Shown here one piece after another: positions 27,006 to 36,325 of a DNA stretch of 54,010 nt (positions within the stretch are counted from its first letter, which is position 1; each line of letters starts with the position of its first letter). The DNA is from JADHUC01 sp964617665 (GTDB lineage: Bacteria > Planctomycetota > Planctomycetia > Pirellulales > Pirellulaceae): contig CAZUAH010000025.1 of NCBI GenBank assembly GCA_964617665.1, positions 1-54,010 of the forward strand. Direction: 5' to 3'. The position numbers were made by a program, and so were the translations under genes. The notes under the pieces were generated by a model. The model was given only the letters and a program-made list of their open reading frames with translations. It ran no database searches and was not told the origin of the DNA.

Positions 27006-27119
27006 ATGTCCCAGCTAGTCTTGTCACTACTAATCGCCACGTCAATCTGGGTACTCGTCGTAGCCTCCGCCGCGACCGCCGCATTTCTAAGCCTGCGAAA
27101 ACGCCGCCGCGTTCATTAG
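27006..27119 (+). CDS. Small single-span membrane protein (37 residues)
   Basis: ATG at 27006 to TAG at 27117 encodes a 37-residue peptide: a hydrophobic span (QLVLSLLIATSIWVLVVASA) followed by a strongly basic tail (LRKRRRVH). GGAG lies about a dozen bases upstream. It sits alone on the plus strand between the flavin reductase and the cytochrome oxidase assembly cluster. The shape, one span with a positive cytoplasmic tail, resembles small accessory subunits of respiratory complexes, but no family can be assigned and chance is not excluded. Confidence 0.45.
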   Translation: MSQLVLSLLIATSIWVLVVASAATAAFLSLRKRRRVH

Positions 27120-27176
27120 CGAAACTCGAACGCGAGAGTCCAGTAACTAAAACCCGTGCGCGACGCTCAATACCGT

Positions 27177-27623
27177 TCACGCAGCCTCGGCGGGATACAG
27201 GTGGTACAGCATTAGGTACACGACGACGCCCGTTGTGGAGACATATAGCCAAACGGGTAGGGTCCAGCGAGCCAATCGCCTATGTCCCGTCCGCCGGTTT
27301 CGCAGGCCCATGTAGATTGTGGCGACGGCCAGCAGGGGAACCAACGCGGCTAATAGCACGTGCGATGCCAGGACAAAGTAATACGTGTAGCGAACGGCGT
27401 CGGGTGGATATGCGGGAAATCTCCGCACGGCCTCGGTGTTCACGTGGTACAGGACGTACGAAGCCAGGAACAGTACGGACATGCAGAATCCGGCCAGCAT
27501 GGCTCGTTTGTGCGCCAGCTCGCGTTGCCGTTTGATCAGGACGAAGCCCATAATTAGGCAGACCGTCGCCAGCGCATTGAGGGTAGCGTTCACGTGCGGC
27601 AGAAGCGGAACGAGTTCTTCCAA
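27177..27623 (-). CDS. DUF420 membrane protein (cytochrome oxidase cluster)
   Basis: A 148-residue membrane protein of the DUF420 family (YozB-like) found in cytochrome c oxidase assembly clusters. The open frame extends further upstream, but that part overlaps the heme O synthase gene and is not family-like; a TTG start at 27623 with GAGGC upstream gives EELVPLLPHVNATLNAL. Four hydrophobic spans follow, with the conserved His residues in LPHVN, LYHVN and the loop TYYFVLASHVLLAALVPLLA. Its role, possibly in Cu or heme handling, is not established. It is the last gene of the cluster. The exact start is uncertain. Confidence 0.75.
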   Translation of the reverse strand: MEELVPLLPHVNATLNALATVCLIMGFVLIKRQRELAHKRAMLAGFCMSVLFLASYVLYHVNTEAVRRFPAYPPDAVRYTYYFVLASHVLLAALVPLLAVATIYMGLRNRRTGHRRLARWTLPVWLYVSTTGVVVYLMLYHLYPAEAA

Positions 27624-27637
27624 CTGATCGGCCTCGG

Positions 27638-28537
27638 TCAGACCAGAAACAGGAACAGGGATGGCAGGTAGATCAGTGTAGCACGAAGCAGCAGTCGCGC
27701 CGAATACACGTTGCGTTTGACCAGGAAGAACACTGCACATCCAAGTTGGCCTGCGCCAAGAGCGATGGCGCCGAATAGGTAGACCAAAGAGCCGTGACCG
27801 CCCGCTGCCAGAGCCAGACTGATCAGCAACAAGCCCGTGGCAGCCATCACAGCGTGTATCGCCGCTCGGCGTCCTGATGGGTCTACGACCGTCATCATTT
27901 GCAGGCCCGCGCGTTTGTATTGCTCGCGGTACATCCATGCGATGGCCATGAAATGCGGCAGTTGCCAGAAGAAGAGGATGGAGAACATCGCCAAACAACG
28001 CGGGTCAGCAAAGATATCCGGCGTGCCACGCACGGCCGACCAACCCATCAAAACAGGCAGCGCACCAGGGATTGCCCCCACCAGCGTGTTCAGTGGCGTG
28101 CGAGACTTCAGAGGTGTGTACACCAACACATATAAAGCCCAAGTCAACAGCCCTAATCCGGCGGTCAGCCAGTTGACAGCCAGCGCCAAATACACCGAGC
28201 CAACCACGAGAGTCACTGTCCCGAACGCGATCACATGCGCGGTGCCCAGCCTTTCCGATGGCAGCGGCCGTTTCGCCGTCCTCGCCATTAGACTGTCACG
28301 TCTGCGTTCCAGGAATTGATTCCAAGCACTCGCGCTAGCCGCGACCAGCAAAGTGCCAGCAATCGCATGGACGAGCAGCAATAAGTCCGGGCGTCCCGAG
28401 CTGGCGACGTAGCCTGATATGCCCACGACGATGAGAACCATCGCTGCAATCCTCGGGCGAGTCAGCTCGATGTAATCGGTCAACCGAGCCAACCAGCCGG
28501 CGGTGTGTCGTTCGATGGCAAACGTCGACGTACTCAT
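27638..28537 (-). CDS. ctaB: Protoheme IX farnesyltransferase (heme O synthase)
   Basis: A 299-residue UbiA-superfamily prenyltransferase with about eight membrane segments. The first Asp-rich-type motif region reads NQFLERRRDSLMARTAKRPLP, diagnostic for heme O synthases, and the second is in the loop WMYREQYKRAGLQMM. It farnesylates heme b to heme O, the precursor of heme A for terminal oxidases. The gene sits 16 bases after ctaA and just before the DUF420 gene, a usual arrangement. Confidence 0.95.
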   Translation of the reverse strand: MSTSTFAIERHTAGWLARLTDYIELTRPRIAAMVLIVVGISGYVASSGRPDLLLLVHAIAGTLLVAASASAWNQFLERRRDSLMARTAKRPLPSERLGTAHVIAFGTVTLVVGSVYLALAVNWLTAGLGLLTWALYVLVYTPLKSRTPLNTLVGAIPGALPVLMGWSAVRGTPDIFADPRCLAMFSILFFWQLPHFMAIAWMYREQYKRAGLQMMTVVDPSGRRAAIHAVMAATGLLLISLALAAGGHGSLVYLFGAIALGAGQLGCAVFFLVKRNVYSARLLLRATLIYLPSLFLFLV

Positions 28538-28553
28538 GCAAAAAGGCCTCTCG

Positions 28554-29549
28554 TCAAACTACTGACGCGTCTCCCGCATTCTTGCCACGGACCAGTCGCA
28601 ACGACCGCATCACGAGCATCACCGACGCGCCTAGGATCAAGGAACCGTTCGCTGCGTGTGCGGTTACGACAAGCGACTGCAGACGGCCGTTGGCTACGAT
28701 GGTACTGAAACTGGCCGTCAGATCCCAGTCCACAATCAAGCTCGGCCAATGGTAATTCACGAGCCAAGTAACACCCCCCAGCAGCAATTGACAAACCATC
28801 AAGATTCCCAGGATTCCTGCCGGTCTTCGCAACAGTTCATGTTTGGCTCGACCACGCCAAGCAATCCACGCCAGCAAAAACACGCTTACGGTCACCAGAG
28901 CCGCCAGTATTAGGTGAGCAAATACGATCAGGCTGAACCAACCAGGTGACGCCATTGTAGATATATGCCGCAAAAAGGCCCCAATAATTAACTGCATGTA
29001 GGCAAGTCCCAGCGTAGTCCAGACGATGGCGTGCAGTTTTCGGGCAGATTCTACGCATCGAACGGCCTTGGTGTCTTTCCACCAACACGCCGTGACTCCG
29101 CAGACGATCACGCATACGGCGAAGAAAGCGGGCCCCAAGCAGCCGTGGATCATGGCCAGGGTCCGCTCGGCCAGAAGTACGCGCAGACCGCCCAAACAAC
29201 CTTGGAGAATCACGGCCGCCAAGACGGCGATGGAAAAATACCGCATCCACCGGCGCTGATCTCGCCGGAAGACAGCAACGACTAGGGTGATCGTCAGAAT
29301 GCCCACGAGCACACCCAGCAAACGATGGCCATGTTCGATGAACAAATCCCATGGGCCGGTTAACCATGTCGTCCACGGATATAGAAGCAAGTTGTAGCCA
29401 TACGTGTTCGGCCAATCGGGGACTGCCATGCCGGCGTCGTAGGTAGTGACCAACCCTCCCACCCAAATCAGCGGAAAGACGGCCCAGGCGAGCATTACCG
29501 CGAAGCGATGCGGCCATGGGCTATCAGGATGTTTGGGCTCAGTCGGCAT
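28554..29549 (-). CDS. ctaA: Heme A synthase
   Basis: A 331-residue CtaA/COX15 membrane protein with eight predicted spans. The characteristic VGGLVTTYDAGMAVPDWPNTYG, FIEHGHRLLG and AFLRHIS heme-binding His positions, and a later His in TAHAANGSLI are visible. It oxidises heme O to heme A for aa3-type oxidases. The start overlaps the 3' end of the diheme cytochrome gene by 11 bases, showing coupling. The four genes around it imply an aa3 oxidase elsewhere in the genome; none is in this window. Confidence 0.95.
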   Translation of the reverse strand: MPTEPKHPDSPWPHRFAVMLAWAVFPLIWVGGLVTTYDAGMAVPDWPNTYGYNLLLYPWTTWLTGPWDLFIEHGHRLLGVLVGILTITLVVAVFRRDQRRWMRYFSIAVLAAVILQGCLGGLRVLLAERTLAMIHGCLGPAFFAVCVIVCGVTACWWKDTKAVRCVESARKLHAIVWTTLGLAYMQLIIGAFLRHISTMASPGWFSLIVFAHLILAALVTVSVFLLAWIAWRGRAKHELLRRPAGILGILMVCQLLLGGVTWLVNYHWPSLIVDWDLTASFSTIVANGRLQSLVVTAHAANGSLILGASVMLVMRSLRLVRGKNAGDASVV

Positions 29550-30747
29550 AGGTCAGTTCATCGGGCTTGGCACCAAGCATGGGTGCTGAGGGCAGATTCT
29601 GCACAAAATCTACCAAATGCCAGACATCATCACTCGTCAATCGCGTGTCCTCGATTTCCGCGCCCGAGGCTTTCATCGGTGCGGCGGGCATAGGAGTCCC
29701 AGCAATACCGTTGTGGATACGCCAGTACAGATCCTCCGGACGGCTTCCGCCATGGAAGATCCCTTGTCGCAAATTCCGTGGGCGAATCCTCCGTGGCTTC
29801 AGTGCCCCGAGGGCCAGATATTCTTGGCCGACATCCGGGTTCTGAGGATCAAAGACCTCTTTGGTCCATTCATCGTAATCGTCGGTTTGGCCGTCACCAA
29901 GTCCTTCCGGACCGTGGCACTTGACGCAATTGGCAACTTCACCCAGAAACAAATCCTGCCCGCGACGGACCGAAGCGGCCAAGTCCCATATTGCCGGCTT
30001 TTCCGGGATCGAGACAATTCGCCCGGGAGCGTCGATCCACTTTTCGACCACAAACGATAACACATTCTCCACTACATCCATCTCGTCCAGTGACAAGTCG
30101 CTGAGACGTTGCTTTTCATCTTCCAGCAAGTCAACGGCTTCAAAGACCAGCAGCCGCTCGACTTCGCCGCGGATGGACAAGTACTTGACGTACTCGACCA
30201 ACGTATCCAGCTGCTCGTCGCCCAGCAATCGAAATGCGGGCATCGCCGTTCCGGGCATCCCATTCTGTAGGATCGCCTTGAGGTCGCTGTCGGTGGGCGG
30301 TGTGGATGGTCCCTCCGTCGATTTGAATTTGAACGTGCCCCGGCGGAAGTCGCGCGGATACGGATTCATGAACGCCGCGGCCGGGCCCGTCCCGTCGCCG
30401 GATATGCTGTGGCACAATGCGCAGTGCTCGCGATACAGGCCGCGCAATTGTTTGTCGTAATCTCTGCCGATCGGGCCAGCCGCGATATGCAGCTTTTCGA
30501 TATCCAGGACTTGGCCGATATCCACACTATCGAAACTCGGCAACCGTACTTCGTTGGGCGTGCCGAACAATCCGACGAGCACGTCTTGAATATCTTGCTC
30601 TTGCTCCGGCGTCAGATCCGTTTGCGCACTCTCTTCCTGGATCACCAAATAGACCAAATTGGTTCGAAAACGGTCTTCAGACGCACCACACCCAGCCAGT
30701 ACAGCGGCAAGACCAGAAATCAAGAAAGCGGCGACAGATCTCGACAT
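29539..30747 (-). CDS. Lipoprotein diheme cytochrome c
   Basis: A 402-residue protein. The ATG at 30747 gives a lipoprotein signal (MSRSVAAFLISGLAAVLAGC, lipid Cys20). Two class I cytochrome domains follow: heme motif CALCH at residue 109 with Met ligand in GTAMPAF, and CVKCH at residue 274 with a later Met ligand in GTPMPAAP. A helical linker (residues 180-240) connects them. It is probably an outer-face electron carrier between the cytochrome b complex and a terminal oxidase. The gene opens the heme A synthesis block and follows the cupredoxin gene by about 30 bases. Confidence 0.88.
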   Translation of the reverse strand: MSRSVAAFLISGLAAVLAGCGASEDRFRTNLVYLVIQEESAQTDLTPEQEQDIQDVLVGLFGTPNEVRLPSFDSVDIGQVLDIEKLHIAAGPIGRDYDKQLRGLYREHCALCHSISGDGTGPAAAFMNPYPRDFRRGTFKFKSTEGPSTPPTDSDLKAILQNGMPGTAMPAFRLLGDEQLDTLVEYVKYLSIRGEVERLLVFEAVDLLEDEKQRLSDLSLDEMDVVENVLSFVVEKWIDAPGRIVSIPEKPAIWDLAASVRRGQDLFLGEVANCVKCHGPEGLGDGQTDDYDEWTKEVFDPQNPDVGQEYLALGALKPRRIRPRNLRQGIFHGGSRPEDLYWRIHNGIAGTPMPAAPMKASGAEIEDTRLTSDDVWHLVDFVQNLPSAPMLGAKPDELTYAD

Positions 30748-30778
30748 GAAACGCGCAAACTTATCCCAGGTTGATTGT

Positions 30779-31579
30779 CTATTGGCCGGCCGAATCGGCG
30801 AACAGAGAAGGCGCCAGTTTGATTTCGCCCAAGTCGTTCTCGCCCGGCTTGACCTCGATTTCCACTCTGCCGCGCCGCCACTCCGTGGACTTGCCGTCTT
30901 GCTTGAGTTCACTTACATAGCCGGACTTTTCCTGCCAAAACTGAAAGGTCCACGTGCCGACCGGGACGTTCTTGATGACGAGCTTTCCGTCTTCATCACT
31001 AACGCCCATATAGGGATTGTCTTTGATCAATAACCAGCCAGACATCCAGGGATGGATCGAACAACTTACCTTCGACGGGAGTCGCTCGGCCAACGTGAAT
31101 TGATAGTCCATGCTGCCGCCAGCAGGAATCGTGTAATTGATGGCGCCATTCGTGATGGCGTCGACCTTGCAGTTGTGGCCTACGGAATCACTATTGCCGA
31201 TCACCAGAGTCTGCGTCGTGCGCAACACAGCCACGTGAGGCTCGAATCGGCACTTGTTGTTATCCAGCTTCACTTTCGCTTCGGCCGTCTTTTCGTGCGA
31301 GGGATGAATGGGCGGCTTCTTCGCCGTGCGGCTGAGATACATGTAAGCGACGACGTTTGCAATCCCCTTGTTTTTTGGATTGACCACCAACGATTCGTTA
31401 ACCGGTTTGTGCTTGCTGCAGAATTCGACGTCGGTCGTGATTTTCAGATCCGCCGCCTCCGGTGCGTCCCCGTCGTACAGGAATGTCGCGGTCAGGTTCC
31501 CCCAATCGTCGGCGCAAACGGAGGTCCCCAAGGTGCAGACGGCTGCGATCGCGATAAGGATGCCCATCAAATGTCGCAT
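30779..31579 (-). CDS. Exported cupredoxin-like protein
   Basis: A 266-residue protein with a signal peptide (MRHLMGILIAIAAVCTLGTSVCA) from the ATG at 31579; AAAGGG precedes it. The mature part is beta-rich: TATFLYDGDAP at the start and VFCS-type FCSKHKP, then a cupredoxin-like segment with VIGNSDSVGHNC (His, Cys) and KVSCSIHPWMSGWLLI (Cys, His, Met), which together supply His-Cys-His-Met type copper ligands. A carboxypeptidase-regulatory-like beta domain closes it (LVIKNVPVGTWTFQFW). Similar proteins are common in planctomycetes next to respiratory genes; I infer an electron carrier, but ligand assignment needs a structure. Confidence 0.7.
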   Translation of the reverse strand: MRHLMGILIAIAAVCTLGTSVCADDWGNLTATFLYDGDAPEAADLKITTDVEFCSKHKPVNESLVVNPKNKGIANVVAYMYLSRTAKKPPIHPSHEKTAEAKVKLDNNKCRFEPHVAVLRTTQTLVIGNSDSVGHNCKVDAITNGAINYTIPAGGSMDYQFTLAERLPSKVSCSIHPWMSGWLLIKDNPYMGVSDEDGKLVIKNVPVGTWTFQFWQEKSGYVSELKQDGKSTEWRRGRVEIEVKPGENDLGEIKLAPSLFADSAGQ

Positions 31580-31716
31580 TTCAGACCCTTTCCCTAGAAT
31601 GACAGAATTTGTTCGTATCATACCACGATTATATGTCAGCTCACGCACGATCGCTATTGGGGAAAGCGGGGGATATCCAGAGGATCAAGAGATACGCGGC
31701 CGAGTCGGTCGCCAGG

Positions 31717-31844
31717 TGCTTTGTCCAGTCTAAGGACTAGGTTGGGTGGCCGGGGCTGGACTGAGCGTTAGTGAAGGAAGCCCCGGGGTTTCGGGCTTCG
31801 CCCTCCAACCCCGGCCACCCCACAACTAAGCTCTGACAAAGCAC
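31717..31844. repeat. Large imperfect palindromic element (MITE- or REP-like)
   Basis: About 128 bases bounded by GTGCTTTGTC (31717-31726 on the left) and GACAAAGCAC (31835-31844 on the right), which are perfect inverted repeats. Inside, GGGTGGCCGGGG pairs with CCCCGGCCACCC, and at the centre GAAGCCC pairs with GGGCTTC. The right end touches the TAG stop of the giant cytochrome gene. It could act as a terminator or be a non-autonomous mobile element. Confidence 0.65.
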
Positions 31845-34800
31845 TAGGTACCGTCGTCAGCCGATCCTGACGCATCCCCGGCCGAGGCGGCCGACGCCGC
31901 CGCTTTGACCAACGGCGTTATGCGGCTGTGCCGTTTGGCGTATTCGTCGAAGTTCAGCAGCAAATCCACCGTGGCTTCAAGTTGCTCGACGCTCGTGCCG
32001 TGATAGAGCTTCTGATCCACCCCGCCCATATGCTCCTTCGCCGAATCATACGGTATGTTCACGGGCATCCCCGTGTAGGGACGCACCGAGACGGGTTTGG
32101 CGATCCATTTGCGCACATATTCAGGCCGCATTCGCCTGTAGATCACCGACAAATCCGGGCCCTTTGCGCGATCGCTGGTCTGCGGGTCGAAATCGCCAAT
32201 GATGTGGCACGTTACGCAGTAGTTCTTGTCCGTCATCAGACGCATTGCATCGTCGAACCGATTCCCGCTGAGCGGTGCTTCGGGCGTGGAGAGTTCCTCT
32301 AGATGACTCTGGTATTGCGCTTCCGCGTTGGCTAAGTGCGTGGATCTGCGTTGCGTGTTGAACTGGTGAGGATAGTCGACACGGTCAACGGCGGCGAAGT
32401 AGTTCGCCAATGTCGTCGCCTCTTCGCTTGACAGCTCGAATCGAGGCATGTTCAGCACGACGGCCGGGCGAATCGTCTCGGGATCCAGCAGGTAGTCGTG
32501 AAGCCAAGTGGGCTGCGCCTTTTCGCCCAGCCCCAACAGTGGCGGCGGCAGCCATCCCCAGGCTTGCGAACCGGTGGCATTGGGGTTGACGCCCTTTTCC
32601 GTCTTGACTACTCGCGGAAGCAGGTACTTTGCCAGGAAGCCGCCGTCCGACGGCTCTTTCTCCGAAATCCAATTGGAAAGAACACTCAGCGGCGATTCGC
32701 CCACTGTGTACCCTTGTCCTTCCAACGCCGCGGGCTTCCACAATTGAAACGCGTATTCCAGCAGACGCGGATCGTACTCCTCGTCTTCGAACAACTCGTC
32801 CCCATAGTCATCGAACACCATCGGACTGCCATCGTCTGCAATCAATGGCATTCCTTCCAGGGTGGCGTGCAGCATTCCGAGATGGTCCGCAACGGCCGAC
32901 GTATCCAACTCTGCCGTACTGAACTCGTGTGCTGCAAATGGGAAATTCGGCTTTCGCCGTTGTTCGTCGAACGATCCTGGCGAATAGGAGATGTGCCACT
33001 TCGCCGCCTCCAGAACGTGACACCCGCCGCAGCGGTACCGATCCAGCAGAGTCCGGCCTTCGATAATGGCTTTGCGTCTCGGGTCTGGCCGGTAGACGTA
33101 CTTCTCAGTTGGCGGCCGGGCGACAAGACCGAGCACGAATGTCATGATCGCTTCACGCTGGTCCATACTGAACGGAAACTGCGGCATCCGCAGCCGTTCG
33201 TTGTAGCCTTTGTTTTCGACTTTGTGATAGTCGAAGCTGCGCGGCTCGGTCAGTTTCTGATACGCAAAACCGATTCGATTTCCAGAGAGGATTTGACGCA
33301 TGTAATAGCCGGACGGAATCTCTCGCGGACCACGCGCCTGTTCGCTGAAGTCCGCGTCGACTTCTCCCTCTCCGGATGATGCGACTTCCGTTTGCAGATA
33401 CTCAACTACGTGCTCGAACGCCAGTTGGTCGGTGTCCTTACTACCCCAGTCGGCCAAACCCGTCCCAATCGGCTTGGCGTCTTCGAAATCGGGGATGGCG
33501 TGACATCCACAGCATCCATACTGGATGATCGATTTGCGACCGACGTATCGCAGCTTCTGTTCGCGCGTCAGTGCCATGTCGTTGTCGAAATCAGCATCTT
33601 CGACAACCAATTCCGTTTCTGCCATCTTCAGACCGGCTCGAAGCCGCTCGGGGATGCCTTTCCTAACGTAATCGACAGCCTTCATTTCATGAAAAGCGTC
33701 GCTCAGATGCTCCAGCACCAAACGGTCGAGAGTATCGAGGTCCATGGGAGGTGTAGCCGCCGGTTCGTAGCCGGAGACCGAGCCTTGTAGCAGATATTCA
33801 ACCATGTCTTCGACTGGGTCGGTTCGCGCTACAACTTCACCCTGCGCGTCTTTCTGTTCGATCGGTCCCAAATCCATGTCCGGCATAACGGATCGAGCAT
33901 CGTAGAGCGCCGGACGTTTGATCCAGGTGTACAACCACCGGCGACCGGCCGCGTCGTTCAGAACATCGCCAATCGCCGACAGATCCGGGCCCTCCACAAT
34001 TTCGCCTTCGTCGCGGAAAGCCGTTACGTTCGGGAAGTCCTTGTGATCGTGGCACACGAGACACCCTCGCGTCTCGAATAGGGACTTGCCACGAGCCGCC
34101 TTCTCTTCGTGCGTCGAGTCGGTGAGCCCAGCCGGCTTTTCCAAATAGGAGAAGTCTTGAGTCCGGCTTTCCAGGAACGCGACAATTCCCTGGACTTCCA
34201 CAGGCTCGTATTCTTCGGCCAATCGACGATTCTTCTCGTGCTTCAGATGACGCCAAAGGCCGAAGGCTCGCGGCATTCGCGTGTCCGGGCGGAAGTGACG
34301 GGGGTTGCGAATCCAGTCGTACAGGAAGTCGCCGCTCGTCTTGTGTCCGATGAACCTCAGACTGGGGCCCGGTTTGCGCAGTCGTCCCGGATGCTTCGTA
34401 TCGTTCTGTGCAGCGGTCAACGCGTTCGGCTCGACCCTCATGTCGGGACCGATCCGCCTGTTTCCTTCATATCCGTGGATCTCATGGCAGCCGAAGCAAC
34501 CATACATACGCACGAGGTTGTAGCCACGGGCCAATTTGGGCGCGACTTCACTCGGGTACCTGTCGCTGGGACGTAACTGCGCGACATCGTGATGGCACTT
34601 CAAACAGGCGCTTTCCACGAATCGCTGCGGATACATCGGGTACAGCCAGTCATGGTTGTCGAACCAGCCGTACTTCCGCCGCCATTCCTTGCGATCGGCA
34701 TCGCTGCTCGGTGTGTGCGAGGCCCATTTGAACGCGGTCGCACTACCCTCGCCTTCGTGGCAGACGGTGCAGGCGAATTCGGACATCTTGTGTGGGCTGA

Positions 34801-36325
34801 GCGACCCAACGTACAGGTCTAAATGCGGATGGCTCGCGCACGGGTGCGGCAGGCCACGCCGGATCGTCAATGCTATCGGATCGATTTCATCTTCCTTGCC
34901 TGCCGATTTCAGTCGTTTAGCTTCCGACCAGGTATCGAAAAGACGATCGACGGCCTCCTCTGGCCCCGACGCAGGCTCGTTGTCGATTGCCACCAGCACG
35001 TCGCCCATTCGCAAGCCTGGAGGAGCCTCTGGAGCATCTTGTGTCGCTCCGCGAGCCAGCAATCCATCAAGGATCTCGTCGCTGGTCTTCAACACTGGCG
35101 GTTCAGCGGCGAGTTCGGCTTGTGCGGCCAATGACTGAGGCCGAACGTAGTTCACCGTAATGTCGTTCGGATCAATCAACCCTTCCGCTGCGATCCGCAA
35201 CCCGAAGATCTCTTCCACAACAAGCTGTGGTGGCCGCAAATCAATTTCGTCGCGAGATTCGTCTTCGTCATCGGCGACTGGATTCATCGAGAAGCGAAGC
35301 ATCGAATCCACGGGGTACGCCGGTCGGTCTGCCGAACCGGGTGCGGACTTCTGGATTCCCTGGTGGCATGTCGTGCAGCGATCGAAGCGCCGGACCTCGC
35401 GAAAGTTGTAGTCTTGCGTCAGCCCTTCGGCCCACAGGTTTTCGATCTTCAGCGGCGAGTTGAACGCATCGAAAATCGGCATTTCCAACAGCTTCTTGCC
35501 TGGCAGCGGGAAACCATGATCCCGGTTGACGTATGTGGAACGGCTTTCGACCATCGTGGCCGCAAGACGATCCAAGGCGGCGCGATTATCGGCCAATGCT
35601 TTGCGCGCCGCCTCTTCCTTGGCTGTGAGTCTTTCGATGATCTCCTGCAGAGCGGTCTGATGTTCGACCAACGCCTGGTGTTCCAGCGTGAGGCTGCGTA
35701 GCTGTTCCTTCAATCGGTCAACTACCTGCTGACGGCGGCCTAACTCCTTCTGCGATGTCCGGTCTCGCACTGCCAAACCGACACGTGCCTTAGCAGCCTC
35801 GAGTTCGACCGACTTGGCTCTATGTTCGTCGAGTTTGTTCGATTCCCGAAACTCAGACTTGCTGGTAATCTCTCGGACTTGTTCCAAGAGGTCTCGACGC
35901 GCCGTTCGCACAGCGTCAGCAGCTTGCTCGTTATCGGCCGCTTGAGCCCTTGCTTCTTTCAAACGATCGCGATCACGGTCGAACGTAGCGAAATCGAAGA
36001 CCACGTCACGCCGTTCGGCTTCTTCGGAAACGACCGCACGGAACTGCTCGACGAGTGCCATGTCGAGCCCCTCTGCCTCGGCCGCTGTCAACCGCTCCTG
36101 CAACCGTTGGCGTTCTTCGGTGGCCTCGTCGGTCTCGTGCTCGTACTTGCGCCACTCCGCTACGCGCAGTTCTACATCGGTGGCCTTCCTTTGAAATCTC
36201 TTCCATTCGCGATGATGGTCTTCCACCAGCAGCCAAATCGTCGCGCCCAGCAACAACACGCTGGCAAGCGCGAACGCCTTGTGCAATCGCTTCAGGTTGT
36301 AACGAGTTTCGTCTGCTGCCGGCAT
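31844..36325 (-). CDS. Giant membrane-anchored octaheme cytochrome c with coiled coil and PDZ-like domain
   Basis: A 1493-residue protein. Residues 17-34 form one membrane anchor; 40-260 are a long charged coiled coil. Heme motifs CxxCH lie at residues 317, 519, 574, 610, 755, 938, 1099 and 1370. A PDZ-like segment (PPGLRMGDVLVAIDNEPASG) sits at 435-455. The last five hemes are each followed by a Met-Pro ligand motif (TRMPRAF, SVMPDMD, LRMPQFP, LNMPRFE, TGMPVNI), so five class I cytochrome domains follow a three-heme region. The ATG overlaps the stop of the cytochrome b gene (TGATG). Its operon position is that of cytochrome c1 or f, so it probably takes electrons from the Rieske protein. No characterised protein of this architecture is known to me. 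Confidence 0.85.
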   Translation of the reverse strand: MPAADETRYNLKRLHKAFALASVLLLGATIWLLVEDHHREWKRFQRKATDVELRVAEWRKYEHETDEATEERQRLQERLTAAEAEGLDMALVEQFRAVVSEEAERRDVVFDFATFDRDRDRLKEARAQAADNEQAADAVRTARRDLLEQVREITSKSEFRESNKLDEHRAKSVELEAAKARVGLAVRDRTSQKELGRRQQVVDRLKEQLRSLTLEHQALVEHQTALQEIIERLTAKEEAARKALADNRAALDRLAATMVESRSTYVNRDHGFPLPGKKLLEMPIFDAFNSPLKIENLWAEGLTQDYNFREVRRFDRCTTCHQGIQKSAPGSADRPAYPVDSMLRFSMNPVADDEDESRDEIDLRPPQLVVEEIFGLRIAAEGLIDPNDITVNYVRPQSLAAQAELAAEPPVLKTSDEILDGLLARGATQDAPEAPPGLRMGDVLVAIDNEPASGPEEAVDRLFDTWSEAKRLKSAGKEDEIDPIALTIRRGLPHPCASHPHLDLYVGSLSPHKMSEFACTVCHEGEGSATAFKWASHTPSSDADRKEWRRKYGWFDNHDWLYPMYPQRFVESACLKCHHDVAQLRPSDRYPSEVAPKLARGYNLVRMYGCFGCHEIHGYEGNRRIGPDMRVEPNALTAAQNDTKHPGRLRKPGPSLRFIGHKTSGDFLYDWIRNPRHFRPDTRMPRAFGLWRHLKHEKNRRLAEEYEPVEVQGIVAFLESRTQDFSYLEKPAGLTDSTHEEKAARGKSLFETRGCLVCHDHKDFPNVTAFRDEGEIVEGPDLSAIGDVLNDAAGRRWLYTWIKRPALYDARSVMPDMDLGPIEQKDAQGEVVARTDPVEDMVEYLLQGSVSGYEPAATPPMDLDTLDRLVLEHLSDAFHEMKAVDYVRKGIPERLRAGLKMAETELVVEDADFDNDMALTREQKLRYVGRKSIIQYGCCGCHAIPDFEDAKPIGTGLADWGSKDTDQLAFEHVVEYLQTEVASSGEGEVDADFSEQARGPREIPSGYYMRQILSGNRIGFAYQKLTEPRSFDYHKVENKGYNERLRMPQFPFSMDQREAIMTFVLGLVARPPTEKYVYRPDPRRKAIIEGRTLLDRYRCGGCHVLEAAKWHISYSPGSFDEQRRKPNFPFAAHEFSTAELDTSAVADHLGMLHATLEGMPLIADDGSPMVFDDYGDELFEDEEYDPRLLEYAFQLWKPAALEGQGYTVGESPLSVLSNWISEKEPSDGGFLAKYLLPRVVKTEKGVNPNATGSQAWGWLPPPLLGLGEKAQPTWLHDYLLDPETIRPAVVLNMPRFELSSEEATTLANYFAAVDRVDYPHQFNTQRRSTHLANAEAQYQSHLEELSTPEAPLSGNRFDDAMRLMTDKNYCVTCHIIGDFDPQTSDRAKGPDLSVIYRRMRPEYVRKWIAKPVSVRPYTGMPVNIPYDSAKEHMGGVDQKLYHGTSVEQLEATVDLLLNFDEYAKRHSRITPLVKAAASAASAGDASGSADDGT

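Noticed and set aside
32498..33379. 293-codon plus-strand frame inside the giant cytochrome gene
   Set aside because: It is antisense to a gene with eight heme motifs; no motif of its own.
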